Source: CAZWSX01 sp964636985 (GTDB lineage Bacteria; Planctomycetota; Planctomycetia; Pirellulales; Pirellulaceae). From it: a DNA stretch of 50,271 bases. Where the stretch lies: assembly GCA_964636985.1 (NCBI GenBank), contig CAZWSX010000040.1:1-50271 (forward strand). The letters run 5' to 3'. Positions 17,277 to 25,906 of this stretch are shown piece by piece. Within the stretch, counting starts at the first letter, position 1. The number at the start of each line of letters is the position of its first letter. Made by a program: the position numbers and the translations under genes. Below the pieces are notes generated by a model. It worked only from the letters and a program-made list of their open reading frames with translations, was not told where the DNA came from and did no database searches.

Positions 17277-17843
17277 CTAGTAGCCCCACCGCACCATGGT
17301 GCGGTTGTAACCTCGGCCTTGGTCGTAGTAGCGGTAGTATTTGCGGGCGTGTGGGTACATCATCTCGTGCGGATAAAAGGGTTGGTACGTATAAAACGTG
17401 TGCCCAACGAAAGCGGGAACGGGTCGCGGAGCGATGTACAGCTCGGCTCCGTGGCCGTCGCAGTTGTTCCCTTGGTAATACTGGCGGAACAGGTCAGGCG
17501 GACCGTAATCGCGATATTGGCAGGTGAAGGGGTGAGTCAGGCCGTAGTTGGGCCAGCCGAACCCGGCGCCCGCGCCGCAACGTCCATTCGCGCACGATCC
17601 ACCCATGCTGACGGGGCCGCCGTCGCTCTCGACGGCGACTTCGGCCGGTGCCGAGGCAGCGGTTTGATTCCAGTAGTCGCCACCGTGGCTGACGCCGCGA
17701 TAGCTGTCGCCCGACGAGGAACCGTAGCTCCCACCGTATTGGAATTTGGGGCAGTTGGCGCACTCGCCCGCGATGACGGTGCCGCAGAATCCTAGGACCA
17801 GCGCGACGCCAGCGAGCGTCACTCCTCGAAATGCTCGAAACAT
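17277..17843 (-). CDS. Secreted Tyr/Gly/Cys-containing protein
   Basis: ATG 17843 is preceded by AAGGAAGGAA, a strong ribosome-binding site, and starts a 188-residue protein. The signal peptide is FRAFRGVTLAGVALVLGF followed by CGTVIA-GE. The mature chain contains short Cys pairs (ECANCPKF, SCANGRCGAG), a Gly/Ser/Tyr-rich stretch near the N-terminus and a Tyr/His/Pro-rich C-terminus with PFYPHEMMYPHARKYYRYY. No catalytic motif is seen; the Cys pairs could form disulfides or bind metal. It is the first gene of a two-gene secreted-protein unit. No family recognised; a structural envelope role is only a guess. Confidence 0.75.
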   Translation of the reverse strand: MFRAFRGVTLAGVALVLGFCGTVIAGECANCPKFQYGGSYGSSSGDSYRGVSHGGDYWNQTAASAPAEVAVESDGGPVSMGGSCANGRCGAGAGFGWPNYGLTHPFTCQYRDYGPPDLFRQYYQGNNCDGHGAELYIAPRPVPAFVGHTFYTYQPFYPHEMMYPHARKYYRYYDQGRGYNRTMVRWGY

Positions 17844-18127
17844 GCGAACGTTCCTTCCTTGTGTCGCTGATGGAGTCGCACGCACCGGGAACTCGCCTGC
17901 CGTCGGGCTTGGCTCGGTTGCGCGTCGAATTTGATTCTCAAAGGGGCGGTTCTGCCTTCACGTCCGTGAACGGAGAGAATCCGCTGCCGATCATCGTCGG
18001 AAAGAGCGGCCCCCAATCGCAAGCAAAGCCAGTACCTTCCGACCAACTCGTGCGAACCGGCGTCCGGATAAGCCGAAGGTGACGGCAGTAGCAGCAGAGA
18101 CGACTGTATCGACGGCCTCAAACTCGC

Positions 18128-18133
18128 TATAAT
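18128..18133 (+). promoter_or_regulatory. TATAAT -10 element upstream of the topoisomerase VI operon
   Basis: A perfect TATAAT stands at 18128-18133 in the 420-base region between the divergent secreted-protein unit and the topoisomerase VI B gene. The matching -35 position (CTGTAT, about 18104-18109) is poor. Transcription would begin near 18140, giving a leader of about 120 bases. No other gene is seen in the gap. Confidence 0.4.
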
Positions 18134-18263
18134 CCCTCCCTTTTGACAAACCAAGGAATGGTCAACTGCGGCCCTTTTGCGGCCGAGTTGAGAGCATCGG
18201 ATCGCGTTTCGCGCGGTGTGGCGACAACGGGCTCTGGCTTCAATGGACGTGCAGGTTTCCCAA

Positions 18264-20489
18264 ATGGCAAAGGCCGCTTCTTCCAAAGAGACCGAAGACA
18301 AAGACGAAGCTGAAGAGGCCGCCCCGAAGGCGAAAGAGTCGGGCGGCAAGCGACGGGCCACCGCCGAATCGATGGCGGCCAAGCAGCGCGATATCTCAGT
18401 GAGCGAGTTCTTCGCCAAGAACCGCCACCTGCTCGGCTTCGACAATCCCCGCAAGGCGCTGCTGACGACCGTTAAAGAAGCGGTCGACAACTCGCTCGAC
18501 GCCTGCGAGGAAGCAGGTCTGCTCCCCGAGATCTGGGTGAAGATCGACCCGACGGGGACGAATCGCTTCCGCGTCGCCGTGCAAGACAACGGCCCGGGGA
18601 TCGTCAAGAAACAAATCCCGCTGATCTTCGGCAAACTGCTGTACGGATCGAAGTTCCACCGTCTGAGGATGAGCCGCGGCCAGCAGGGGATCGGGATCAG
18701 TGCGGCCGGCATGTACGGCATGCTCACGACAGGCAAGCCAGTCCAAATCGTGAGCCGAGTCGGCGTCAAAAAGCCCTACCACTACTACGCCATCCAAATC
18801 GACACCAAGAAGAACATTCCCGAAATCCTCAACGGCAAGGGTGAAGGAGAAGACTTCGACGCGAGCGAGAAGGGCCTCGCTCAGTTGACGGCTAAAGGCG
18901 TGGAGTGGGTGCCGGTCTATCCGCCACCTCCTGAAGCGCCGCCAGCAGCAGAGGTCGTAGCCGAATCGCCCGCTGCTCCTCCTGCCAAGCCGGCCAAAGG
19001 CGCTGGCCACGCCAGCGGATTGCTGAGCCATGGTGAGGTGAAATCAGGAACGCGCGTCGCCATCGAACTCGAAGCCAAGTACACGCGCGGCCGCGGTTCG
19101 GTCGACGAGTACCTCGAGCAAACGGCGATCGCCAACCCTCACGTCACCATCCACTACACCGATCCCGAAGGGCACTCCAGGTCGTACGGCCGTTCGAGCG
19201 ATTCGCTTCCGCCCGAGCCCAAAGAAATCAAGCCGCATCCATATGGCATCGAGCTTGGCCGCCTGGTCACGATGCTCAAAGACACCGAGCACTCGACCCT
19301 CTCGGCATTCTTGAGCGACTCCTTCTCGCGGATCAGTTCGTCGACCGCTCAAACGATCTGCGCGGAAGCTCAAAAGCAAACCAAAGAGACGATCACGACG
19401 AGATCGAATCCAAAACGCATCGGGCGACAAGAGGCCGACGCGCTCTTCGCCGCCATGCAATCGACGAAGATCGGTCCGCCGTCGACCGACTGCATCGTCC
19501 CCATCGGTGAGCCACTGATCCTGAAGGGCCTGCACCACGTCGTGCCGGGCGAGTTCTACTGCGCTGCAACCCGGCCGCCAGCAGTTTACCGCGGTAACCC
19601 CTTCGTCATCGAAGTGGGCTTGGCGTTTGGCGGCGTGAACGCTGCTCAAAAAGTCTCGCTGGAGCAGCTGACCGAGTTTCTCTCGGAAAGCGATGCTCGA
19701 ACGCTCCGCCAATTCCTGATGAATACGTTCGACGGGATCGGGTCGGATGCCGCGGAGAAGATCCTCAACGAAGCCAACTTCGGCGCACGCAGTTCGCCGT
19801 CGAAGTTGGCGAGGGATGAAATCCTTCGACTTCACGCCGCGATGCGAAACGTGAATCTCTCCGAAGGGCAAACGATGCAAGTACTGCGATATGCCAATCG
19901 CGTGCCACTGCAATTCCAGCCCGCTGCGTGTGCGATTACGCAATCGGTTATTGCCAACAACTGGCGATCGTACGGCCTGTCCCAATCGCGCGGAGGGTTG
20001 CCCACCGGACCTGTCACCGTCATGGTTCACATGGCCAGCGTGTGGGTGCCGTTCACCAGCGAGTCGAAAGAAGCTGTCGCTTCGTACCCGGAGATTCTTA
20101 AAGAACTTCGCCTGGGTATGCAGGCCGTAGGTCGCAAGCTCGGCATGTACCTCAATGCTCGCAACAAAGTGAAACAAGAAGGCGAGCGGCGATCGATCTT
20201 CTTGCGATATCTGAAGGAGGTCGCCGACGCCGTCGCCGACCTGGAAGGTGGCAACCGCGACAAGATATACGAGCAACTCTTGGCCGTCGCGAAAAAGAAG
20301 ACGGCCGAGGCCGATACGAAGTTCGACGATCGCGGCCGCAAGAAGTCGGCGGAAGACTCGCTCGTTACTGAACTCGGCGACAATGTCTTGATTGTGAAGC
20401 AGCCAGAAGAACCCACCGCGGCTCCCGCGCCGCCAGCGAAGGCGGAAGGAAAGTCCGAAACCAAACCACGCAGAACGAAGGCCGGTTAG
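18264..20489 (+). CDS. top6B: DNA topoisomerase VI subunit B
   Basis: The GHKL ATPase fold is recognised at the N-terminus of the mature region: Glu72-Asn76 in KEAVDNSLDAC, the DNGPG loop at 108-112 and GQQGIGISAAG at 139-149. The family pairs with subunit A to form a type IIB topoisomerase that passes one duplex through a double-strand break with ATP. Archaeal B subunits have about 530 residues; this has 741 because of a Lys/Glu-rich N-terminal extension, an Ala/Pro-rich insertion of about 30 residues near 215-250 and a basic, Lys/Pro-rich C-terminal tail. ATG 18264 is preferred because it gives a start like that of subunit A; GTG 18216 and ATG 18243 are alternatives and none has a good ribosome-binding site. 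Subunit A follows 55 bases later. Confidence 0.88.
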   Translation: MAKAASSKETEDKDEAEEAAPKAKESGGKRRATAESMAAKQRDISVSEFFAKNRHLLGFDNPRKALLTTVKEAVDNSLDACEEAGLLPEIWVKIDPTGTNRFRVAVQDNGPGIVKKQIPLIFGKLLYGSKFHRLRMSRGQQGIGISAAGMYGMLTTGKPVQIVSRVGVKKPYHYYAIQIDTKKNIPEILNGKGEGEDFDASEKGLAQLTAKGVEWVPVYPPPPEAPPAAEVVAESPAAPPAKPAKGAGHASGLLSHGEVKSGTRVAIELEAKYTRGRGSVDEYLEQTAIANPHVTIHYTDPEGHSRSYGRSSDSLPPEPKEIKPHPYGIELGRLVTMLKDTEHSTLSAFLSDSFSRISSSTAQTICAEAQKQTKETITTRSNPKRIGRQEADALFAAMQSTKIGPPSTDCIVPIGEPLILKGLHHVVPGEFYCAATRPPAVYRGNPFVIEVGLAFGGVNAAQKVSLEQLTEFLSESDARTLRQFLMNTFDGIGSDAAEKILNEANFGARSSPSKLARDEILRLHAAMRNVNLSEGQTMQVLRYANRVPLQFQPAACAITQSVIANNWRSYGLSQSRGGLPTGPVTVMVHMASVWVPFTSESKEAVASYPEILKELRLGMQAVGRKLGMYLNARNKVKQEGERRSIFLRYLKEVADAVADLEGGNRDKIYEQLLAVAKKKTAEADTKFDDRGRKKSAEDSLVTELGDNVLIVKQPEEPTAAPAPPAKAEGKSETKPRRTKAG

Positions 20490-20544
20490 GTTCGCAGTTC
20501 GTCGTCGTTGATTGTTTATTGCTCCGAAAGAAAGCTCGTCTGTC

Positions 20545-21702
20545 ATGGCCAAGAAAGCCGCCCGTCGAACTGCCGGCGAAACTCCCAAGCTCGATCCCTC
20601 CAAGCTTTCCGATCGAGATCGCAAAACGCTCACCAGCCTGCGCGGCCTGGCAAAAAGCGTGGCCGAAACAGCGGCCAAAGCGAAGCCGCCGCACTTGGAT
20701 GTCCCCTCGCGGTCGCTCTCGAACGTCACCTACAACCGCACCAAGCGGTTTATCGAGATGGGCAAAGGGGCCAATCGCCGCGAGCTTTTCAATCTCTCGC
20801 AAGCCAAGAGCTATATGCAAACGCTCCTGGTTTCCAGCAAGTTCAAGCACCTGATCGAAGTCGGTAAGACGGCGAGCATTCGGCAGATCTACTACCTCTG
20901 CAAACACACGATTGCCGGCACGAACGAAAACACGTTCGACGACCAGGACGAATCGGACCCGATCATCGAAGATGTCGAGGTAATGCTCGACGCCTTGCGC
21001 GAAGAGTTGCATGTCTTCGCGTCGAACCGCGGAAACATGGCGGGCAACATCACGCTGATCGACTCGGGCGACACCATCGATTGCTCGCGGATGGGCTCGG
21101 GCGGATACCAGATTCCGTCGATCGTCGAACCCGACATCATCCAGTTCAAGAAGTGCGACGCCAAGTTCATCCTGCACGTCGAAAAAGATACGGTCTGGCG
21201 ACGTTTCAACGAGGACCGCTTCTGGCAGAAGAACAAGTGTATTTTGACGCACGGTGGCGGACAGCCGGCGCGCGGCGCGCGGCGACTTTTGAATCGCCTC
21301 CACAACGAGCTTGGCTTGCCTGTCTATTGCCTGCTCGATAACGATCCGTGGGGATATTACATCTACAGCGTCATCAAGCAGGGCTCGATCAACCTGGCAT
21401 ATGAATCGAAGCGCATGGCGATCCCCGATTGCCGCTACATCGGACTGCGCAGCAAAGACTACGACGAGTGCGAATTGCCCGAGGCCGTGAAGATCAAACT
21501 CAACGATACCGACATCAAGCGGGCCAAGCAGATCGCCAGCTACCCTTGGTTCGAAAAGAAAAAAGAGTGGCAAAAAGAGATCGATACGATGCTCTCCAAC
21601 GGCTTCAAGTTGGAAGTCGAAGCCATGATCACCAAGGACATCAGCTACGTCACGGAAACGTACGTGCCGCAGCGATTGGAAGACCAAGATTTTCTCGACT
21701 AG
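20545..21702 (+). CDS. top6A: DNA topoisomerase VI subunit A (Spo11/TopVIA family)
   Basis: The 385-residue protein is near the usual TopVIA size. After a basic N-terminal tail, the winged-helix 5Y-CAP domain contains SIRQIYYLCKH at about 111-121, where Tyr116 or Tyr117 is the expected cleavage nucleophile. The Toprim domain follows with Glu213 in HVEKDT and the metal site LLDNDPWG (Asp265, Asp267), replacing the more usual DxDPxG with a Trp after Pro. It forms an A2B2 complex with the preceding gene product. The in-frame start upstream at 20512 is less likely. The GNAT gene begins 12 bases after its stop. All key residues needed for activity are present. Confidence 0.9.
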   Translation: MAKKAARRTAGETPKLDPSKLSDRDRKTLTSLRGLAKSVAETAAKAKPPHLDVPSRSLSNVTYNRTKRFIEMGKGANRRELFNLSQAKSYMQTLLVSSKFKHLIEVGKTASIRQIYYLCKHTIAGTNENTFDDQDESDPIIEDVEVMLDALREELHVFASNRGNMAGNITLIDSGDTIDCSRMGSGGYQIPSIVEPDIIQFKKCDAKFILHVEKDTVWRRFNEDRFWQKNKCILTHGGGQPARGARRLLNRLHNELGLPVYCLLDNDPWGYYIYSVIKQGSINLAYESKRMAIPDCRYIGLRSKDYDECELPEAVKIKLNDTDIKRAKQIASYPWFEKKKEWQKEIDTMLSNGFKLEVEAMITKDISYVTETYVPQRLEDQDFLD

Positions 21703-21714
21703 CGATCACCGTCC

Positions 21715-22128
21715 ATGATCGAATATCGCCCACTGGTTGCTGATGACTTCGAAGCCGTGATGCGGCTATGGAACACGGCCGCGGGCGTGCGGGCAAACGA
21801 AACGCCAGACGAGTTTGCCCGCATTCTAGCGCGCAATCCGAATCTCTCATCATGTGCCGTTGACGGCGCCGACATGGTGGGCGCCGTGCTCGCTTGCCAC
21901 GATGGCCGCCGCGGTTACCTTTATCACCTCGCGGTGGCCGCCAGCCATCTTCGCCGTGGGATCGGGGCTGAGTTGGTTCGCCTGTCGCTGCAAGGATTCA
22001 AGGCGGACGGCATTCGCCGCGCCAGTTTGTTTGTGATTTCGAACAACCAAGCGGGCGCCGAGTTTTGGCGCTCGCAAGGTTGGTTCCAGCGCGACGATCT
22101 GAACGCATGGTCGATTGATCTAGGCTAG
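21715..22128 (+). CDS. GNAT-family N-acetyltransferase
   Basis: The 137-residue protein has the single-domain GNAT length. It starts with the IEYRPLVADDFEAVMRLW alpha/beta segment; the acetyl-CoA pyrophosphate loop is RRGIGAEL at about residues 83-90, preceded by the strand LYHLAVAASHL; a later strand and helix (SLFVISNNQAGAEFWRSQGW) complete the fold. GNATs transfer acetyl from acetyl-CoA to amines or protein N-termini. The gene starts 12 bases after subunit A of topoisomerase VI, so it is very probably cotranscribed; whether its substrate is functionally linked to that complex is unknown. Confidence 0.9.
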   Translation: MIEYRPLVADDFEAVMRLWNTAAGVRANETPDEFARILARNPNLSSCAVDGADMVGAVLACHDGRRGYLYHLAVAASHLRRGIGAELVRLSLQGFKADGIRRASLFVISNNQAGAEFWRSQGWFQRDDLNAWSIDLG

Positions 22129-22139
22129 CGCAACCGTAG

Positions 22140-22480
22140 CCGCGTTCGCCAGAACGCGGTTGGAAATCTGCGCTGTTTCGCAGGGCCGCCGCACTCTTTG
22201 CGAGTGCGGCTCCCTGGAAGCGCTTGCTCTCACGGCTTTACCCCGGTAGGGGTTTGATCACCGTAGCCGGGGGTCGCGAAGCCACCCCCGGTTAGTTTAC
22301 GTATGACAAACCAACCCCGGACGGGGTTGTACACGGATCGGTTAATCAATCGAAGAACTGCTCTTCGTACCAAACCACTCTCCTGTCGCATCGCTGCCGC
22401 GATGCCAAATCGTTTGCGATCGCTAACCGGAGGTGCGCTTCGCGACCGCCGGCTAGGGTTGTGGAACCGCTGTCGCGGTT
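22140..22480. repeat. Cluster of short perfect hairpins (REP-like) in a 400-base gap
   Basis: Between 22129 and 22528 no gene is supported, but short perfect inverted repeats follow one another: CCGCGTTC/GAACGCGG (22140-22159, loop GCCA), GCCGCACTC/GAGTGCGGC (22188-22210), ACCCC/GGGGT (22240-22253), CCGGGGGT/ACCCCCGG (22267-22291), CAACCCCG/CGGGGTTG (22312-22329, two-base loop), CGAAGA/TCTTCG (22351-22367), GCATCGC/GCGATGC (22388-22405, loop TGCC) and AACCGC/GCGGTT (22465-22480, loop TGTC). None has a following T-tract. The stems are unlike one another in sequence yet similar in size, as in REP or BIME clusters. Confidence 0.7.
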
Positions 22481-22528
22481 GAGCAAGCGTCCAAGTTCGG
22501 AAGCCGCAAGCGCGAAAACGAAAGTTGT

Positions 22529-23179
22529 TCAGCGCAGTCCTTTGGCGTACAGCACCACCTGACTGGGCCGAGGCTCATCGCCAATGGAATCGTAGAAATA
22601 CCCCGCGGTCGTCTCGGTTTCGCGCTCGACCTTCCACACTCGTGTGTTGGTGACGTAGTCGGGCTTCTGGCTGAACGGTGTCACGAACGCCGGGCAGAAC
22701 CATTGCACGCGATTGTTGGGCTGGGCGGCGAAGTTGCCGTTGTCCAGCGCAATGACATGAGCGCATTTGTGGCCGCCGTCGCCGGCTTCTTCCGCATCGG
22801 GAGCGCCGTACCAATCGAGCGTGAAGAGGTATTGGCCCCCTTCCCAACTTCGATCGCGCATCTGCACGCGGACTCGCATGTCGGCGAGGCGCTCGAACGT
22901 GCTGCAAGTCACCTCGTAACTGAAGCAGTCCCAGAACTGAAGCCAATCGAGCGGCTGCGCCGGCGCATCTTCGCGATGACACAAGGCGTGAATCGGCAGT
23001 CGCCAGATCATGGCCCCGTTTTCGGTCAACACATGAAACCCGATTGCCCGACCGGCGATCGAAGCCACGCCAAAGACACAGACTTTGACGAATTCACCCT
23101 GATGGGCCTGGCCGTCGTAGAGAAACTCTTTCCGCAACAAGCAATAGAAACGCGGAACGTTCGTGTTGAGTGTGGTCAA
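22529..23179 (-). CDS. Conserved-looking soluble protein of unknown function, probable TTG start
   Basis: I do not recognise a family. The frame opens at TTG 23224; a later TTG at 23179 has GGAGG 10 bases upstream and would give 216 residues, and no ATG is available at the beginning. The protein is rich in aromatic residues (PRFYCLLRKEFLYD, QFWDCFSYEVTCS, LFTLDWYGAPD), with four or five cysteines and no membrane segment. The C-terminal part reads KVERETETTAGYFYDSIGDEPRPSQVVLYAKG, suggesting a beta-rich fold. It is the third and last gene of the minus-strand unit following the DUF1598-like and SGNH genes; the hairpin cluster lies immediately downstream. Start confidence is moderate. Confidence 0.62.
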   Translation of the reverse strand: MTTLNTNVPRFYCLLRKEFLYDGQAHQGEFVKVCVFGVASIAGRAIGFHVLTENGAMIWRLPIHALCHREDAPAQPLDWLQFWDCFSYEVTCSTFERLADMRVRVQMRDRSWEGGQYLFTLDWYGAPDAEEAGDGGHKCAHVIALDNGNFAAQPNNRVQWFCPAFVTPFSQKPDYVTNTRVWKVERETETTAGYFYDSIGDEPRPSQVVLYAKGLR

Positions 23180-23239
23180 TTCAGGAGCACCTCCCGTTGG
23201 AAAAAGGGGGAACAAAAGAACCAACTATCGCGAACGTTA

Positions 23240-24112
23240 TCACTTCGCGGGGCTGACGTCAAATGTGCCGCCTACCAGGCTCCAAACCGTCGCCGCCATC
23301 TTGCGGTGACCTTCCTGCGAAAGATGGATCGAATCCATCGTCGAGTCGCCTCCCGCGAGGACCGACAGAAAAACCCGCTTGGGGACCAGGGCGACTCCGT
23401 ACTTCGCCGCGATGCGTCGTTGGTGGCGACCGTACTCGTGATAGAAAGGGAGCAGCGGCAGTTCGAACATCACCACCTGCCTGCCAGGCGCCGAAACGTG
23501 GGAAATCAATGCCTCCAAATCGGCAGCGAAGTCGGCCGGTTGGGTAGAGCCCAACACGTCGTTCCCGCCGATCTCGACGAACACCAGTGGCGAATCGATC
23601 TGCTGCTTCTTAGCTCGTTTAAGGGCCGAGCGAGCGGTGTCGCCCATGTGGGAAATGTCTTGCACGTTCACGTTGTGCTCGCGCTCCAGGATCTGCGGCC
23701 AGCGCTGAAATTCCTCGTCGCCGCCAACGCCGCCAGCCGTGACCGAATCGCCAATGACGGTCATCGAACGCGCGGCGGTGGGTTTGAGAGTCGGCAGGAA
23801 CTGATAGGGAATCTCGACAATTGCCAGAATTAGCCAACCAGCGATAGCGACCCAATGGGCCCATTTTTGCCACGAATTGACAAACGCCGACACCATCCAG
23901 AGAACTGTTCCAACGACCGCGACACCGTACAGCCAATAGGGCACAGCAGTGGAACTGAGGGCGACTCCGACTGCGCCAACGAAAAGCATGACCGCGGCAG
24001 AGCGCTGCAAGATGCGCGATGTTTGCCGTGAGGCAACGATCGCCAGAACGATGAGTGCGATCCCCGTGAAGTACGAATGACCGCTGGCGATATGAAAGAC
24101 GATTGGGTTCAT
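23240..24112 (-). CDS. Membrane-anchored SGNH/GDSL hydrolase
   Basis: From ATG 24112 (AAGGGG upstream) the protein has 290 residues. The first 105 residues hold four hydrophobic helices; the rest is an SGNH hydrolase domain with block I VIGDSVTAGG (catalytic Ser123), block III GGND (Gly182-Asp185) and the catalytic dyad Asp260/His263 in DSIHLSQEGH. The catalytic domain is therefore probably outside the cytoplasm. The family contains lipases, esterases and O-acetylhydrolases acting on lipids or cell-wall sugars. It is the middle gene of a three-gene minus-strand unit (64 bases after the DUF1598-like gene). The substrate cannot be inferred. Confidence 0.87.
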   Translation of the reverse strand: MNPIVFHIASGHSYFTGIALIVLAIVASRQTSRILQRSAAVMLFVGAVGVALSSTAVPYWLYGVAVVGTVLWMVSAFVNSWQKWAHWVAIAGWLILAIVEIPYQFLPTLKPTAARSMTVIGDSVTAGGVGGDEEFQRWPQILEREHNVNVQDISHMGDTARSALKRAKKQQIDSPLVFVEIGGNDVLGSTQPADFAADLEALISHVSAPGRQVVMFELPLLPFYHEYGRHQRRIAAKYGVALVPKRVFLSVLAGGDSTMDSIHLSQEGHRKMAATVWSLVGGTFDVSPAK

Positions 24113-24176
24113 CGAGAGGCGCCCCTTACACCTCCTAGAATACGCCGAGGGAATGTCGCCATCAAATGATAGCCGC

Positions 24177-25736
24177 TCAGTCCCACCACCAGTTCGAGAC
24201 GTCGAGTTCTGCTGCGACCTTCTCTCGCTCACGTGCCAGTTTGCCATCCTCGTCGGGCAGGCGATCAGCCTTCAGTGCTTCTTCGGCATGGATGGTGACG
24301 CCACCTATGGGGGCGAGGAGCCGGTTTCCTTTCCAAACCACGTTTACCACGCTTTCCGCAGTTTTTGGCGTGGCGCAAGTTTCGGTTGGAAGCCGCGATT
24401 CGTCCAACAGTAAGGCCATGTTCCAGCCTGACTCAACGCAGAATCTGCGATCTCGAATGTAAGCGGCCACCACGAGTAAATCGATCTCGTTTCGCATTTC
24501 GGCGAAAACAGGGCTAGCGCTGGCAATCGCCTCGTAACTGCGCGTGAAGCCCGCCGCGAACGCCTGCGCCGCGTGGTCCACGGTTCCATCAGGCGTTAAC
24601 TCACCTTCGAGCGAGACTAGCTGATTTTCCTCGCGCAAAATCACTCCCTCGCCGACCAGCTGCATGGCCAGTCCGTCGTCGGTGGCGCGGATGCACTCGT
24701 AGTCGGGCGTGAACCACCAGCGCTGTGCCGCTTGCCGTTTGGGCGGGCCGTTGAGCAAGTCGATGTAGGTCTTCAGCTTCACCGGCAGCGGCTCCAAGCC
24801 AACTGAAATGAGTTTCATCCGGTAGTCGCACTCGACCAGCACGGCCCCCATGTGCGTGCGATCGGAGATGCCCAGCACGCGAATCTCGGCTTGGCCTAGC
24901 GCTTCGCGCGAGCCAGTGGCAATTCTGGCGGCCGTCTCTTCACGCGCCGCTTGTGGGATCGCCCTGGGGATCGTTTGCTGAAAGGCGACAAATCGCTCCC
25001 AACCTTTCTTCGGCGGCACGATGGTGCACCCGACGAGCGGCTTGGCCGGGCCCATCGGCGGATAGGCTCGCAGTGCGACCAGCAAGTCGTCCAGTCGCAA
25101 GACGGGGCGGCCCGTGGAGACACCGACCACGCGCCCGACGGCGTCGTCCATCCAACCTTCGGCCGGACCGGCGATGACGATCTCGCCCCGCTCCGGATAG
25201 AAGAAAACCGATTCCACCCGCTGCAATCCCGCGAGGTGCCGCATCGCATCGTCGGGCGTCTCTCCCTCGGCAATCCGCGATTGAATAGCGGCTTCGAGCC
25301 GATTTAGCGAAACCTTGCGCGATGGCGAGCTGGCCATCAGGTCGGCGGCGACTTTGGCCTTGGCCGCCGCGAGCCGCTCGCGCGCCAGCCGTCCATCAGG
25401 ATCGGGAACCGCCACGTATTTGACGAGGCCTTCCGCATCGACGGCAACGCCAAACGTCGGCAACTGGACGGTCGTACCGAGTCGTGGCACGGCCAGTTCC
25501 GACTTCTTTTTTCCGTCCGCCTTTTTGGTTTCGGCCTTTTTCGTATCAGTCTTTTTGGGAGGCTGGGTCTTCTTGGTGTCAGCCTTCTTTTCGTCCGGCT
25601 TCTTCGTTTCAACTTTTTTTTGAGATGGACTCTTGTCGCCTAGCTCGCCGCGCGAGATTCCGGCCGACAGCCCCCAGCCAACGAAAACCCCAATGCAGAA
25701 GAGCGCGGCGCTGATCGCCCGAGAAGACATATTCAT
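24177..25736 (-). CDS. DUF1598-like secreted protein with Lys-rich N-terminal repeat
   Basis: The 519-residue protein begins with a signal peptide (SSRAISAALFCIGVFVGWGL, SAGISRGEL) followed by a strongly Lys-rich segment of about 45 residues built of KK-x-D/E-KK units. The remainder contains GRLARERLAAAKAKVAADL and SSPSRKVSLNRLEAAI, then PAEGWMDDAVGRVVGVSTGRPVLRLDDLLVAL and a C-terminal repeat of the same GKLAREREKVAAEL element. As I recall, this layout matches the planctomycete-specific DUF1598 family first seen in Rhodopirellula; the function is unknown. The recurrence of the GRLARERLAAAK element at both ends suggests an internal duplication. It heads the three-gene unit; the divergent DUF533-like gene lies 170 bases away. 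Confidence 0.75.
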   Translation of the reverse strand: MNMSSRAISAALFCIGVFVGWGLSAGISRGELGDKSPSQKKVETKKPDEKKADTKKTQPPKKTDTKKAETKKADGKKKSELAVPRLGTTVQLPTFGVAVDAEGLVKYVAVPDPDGRLARERLAAAKAKVAADLMASSPSRKVSLNRLEAAIQSRIAEGETPDDAMRHLAGLQRVESVFFYPERGEIVIAGPAEGWMDDAVGRVVGVSTGRPVLRLDDLLVALRAYPPMGPAKPLVGCTIVPPKKGWERFVAFQQTIPRAIPQAAREETAARIATGSREALGQAEIRVLGISDRTHMGAVLVECDYRMKLISVGLEPLPVKLKTYIDLLNGPPKRQAAQRWWFTPDYECIRATDDGLAMQLVGEGVILREENQLVSLEGELTPDGTVDHAAQAFAAGFTRSYEAIASASPVFAEMRNEIDLLVVAAYIRDRRFCVESGWNMALLLDESRLPTETCATPKTAESVVNVVWKGNRLLAPIGGVTIHAEEALKADRLPDEDGKLAREREKVAAELDVSNWWWD

Positions 25737-25906
25737 GTCACAGTCGTTCCAGAATTTCCCCTACGTCGATTGGACCACCAGGGTGAACCATCGTCAACAA
25801 GAAGGAGCCGATGGGTCCCCCATATTCGGAGACGTCGGCGCGCGAGAGAATAACAATCGGTTTCAAATGCACTCGCGCAACTCTCTTCTCATGCGAGGAC
25901 AAAGTC

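Noticed and set aside
17819..18769. 316-residue open frame on the minus strand across the intergenic region and the start of the topoisomerase VI B gene
   Set aside because: It overlaps the well-supported B subunit gene antisense and has a random Ser/Arg-rich composition with no motif.
19044..20729. 561-residue minus-strand frame opposite topoisomerase VI B
   Set aside because: Antisense to a gene with clear motifs; Arg/Leu-rich composition typical of a shadow.
20365..21687. 440-residue minus-strand frame opposite topoisomerase VI A
   Set aside because: Same reasoning; no recognisable domain.
22703..23833. 376-residue plus-strand frame across the minus-strand unknown and SGNH genes
   Set aside because: Crosses two supported minus-strand genes; composition is that of an antisense frame.
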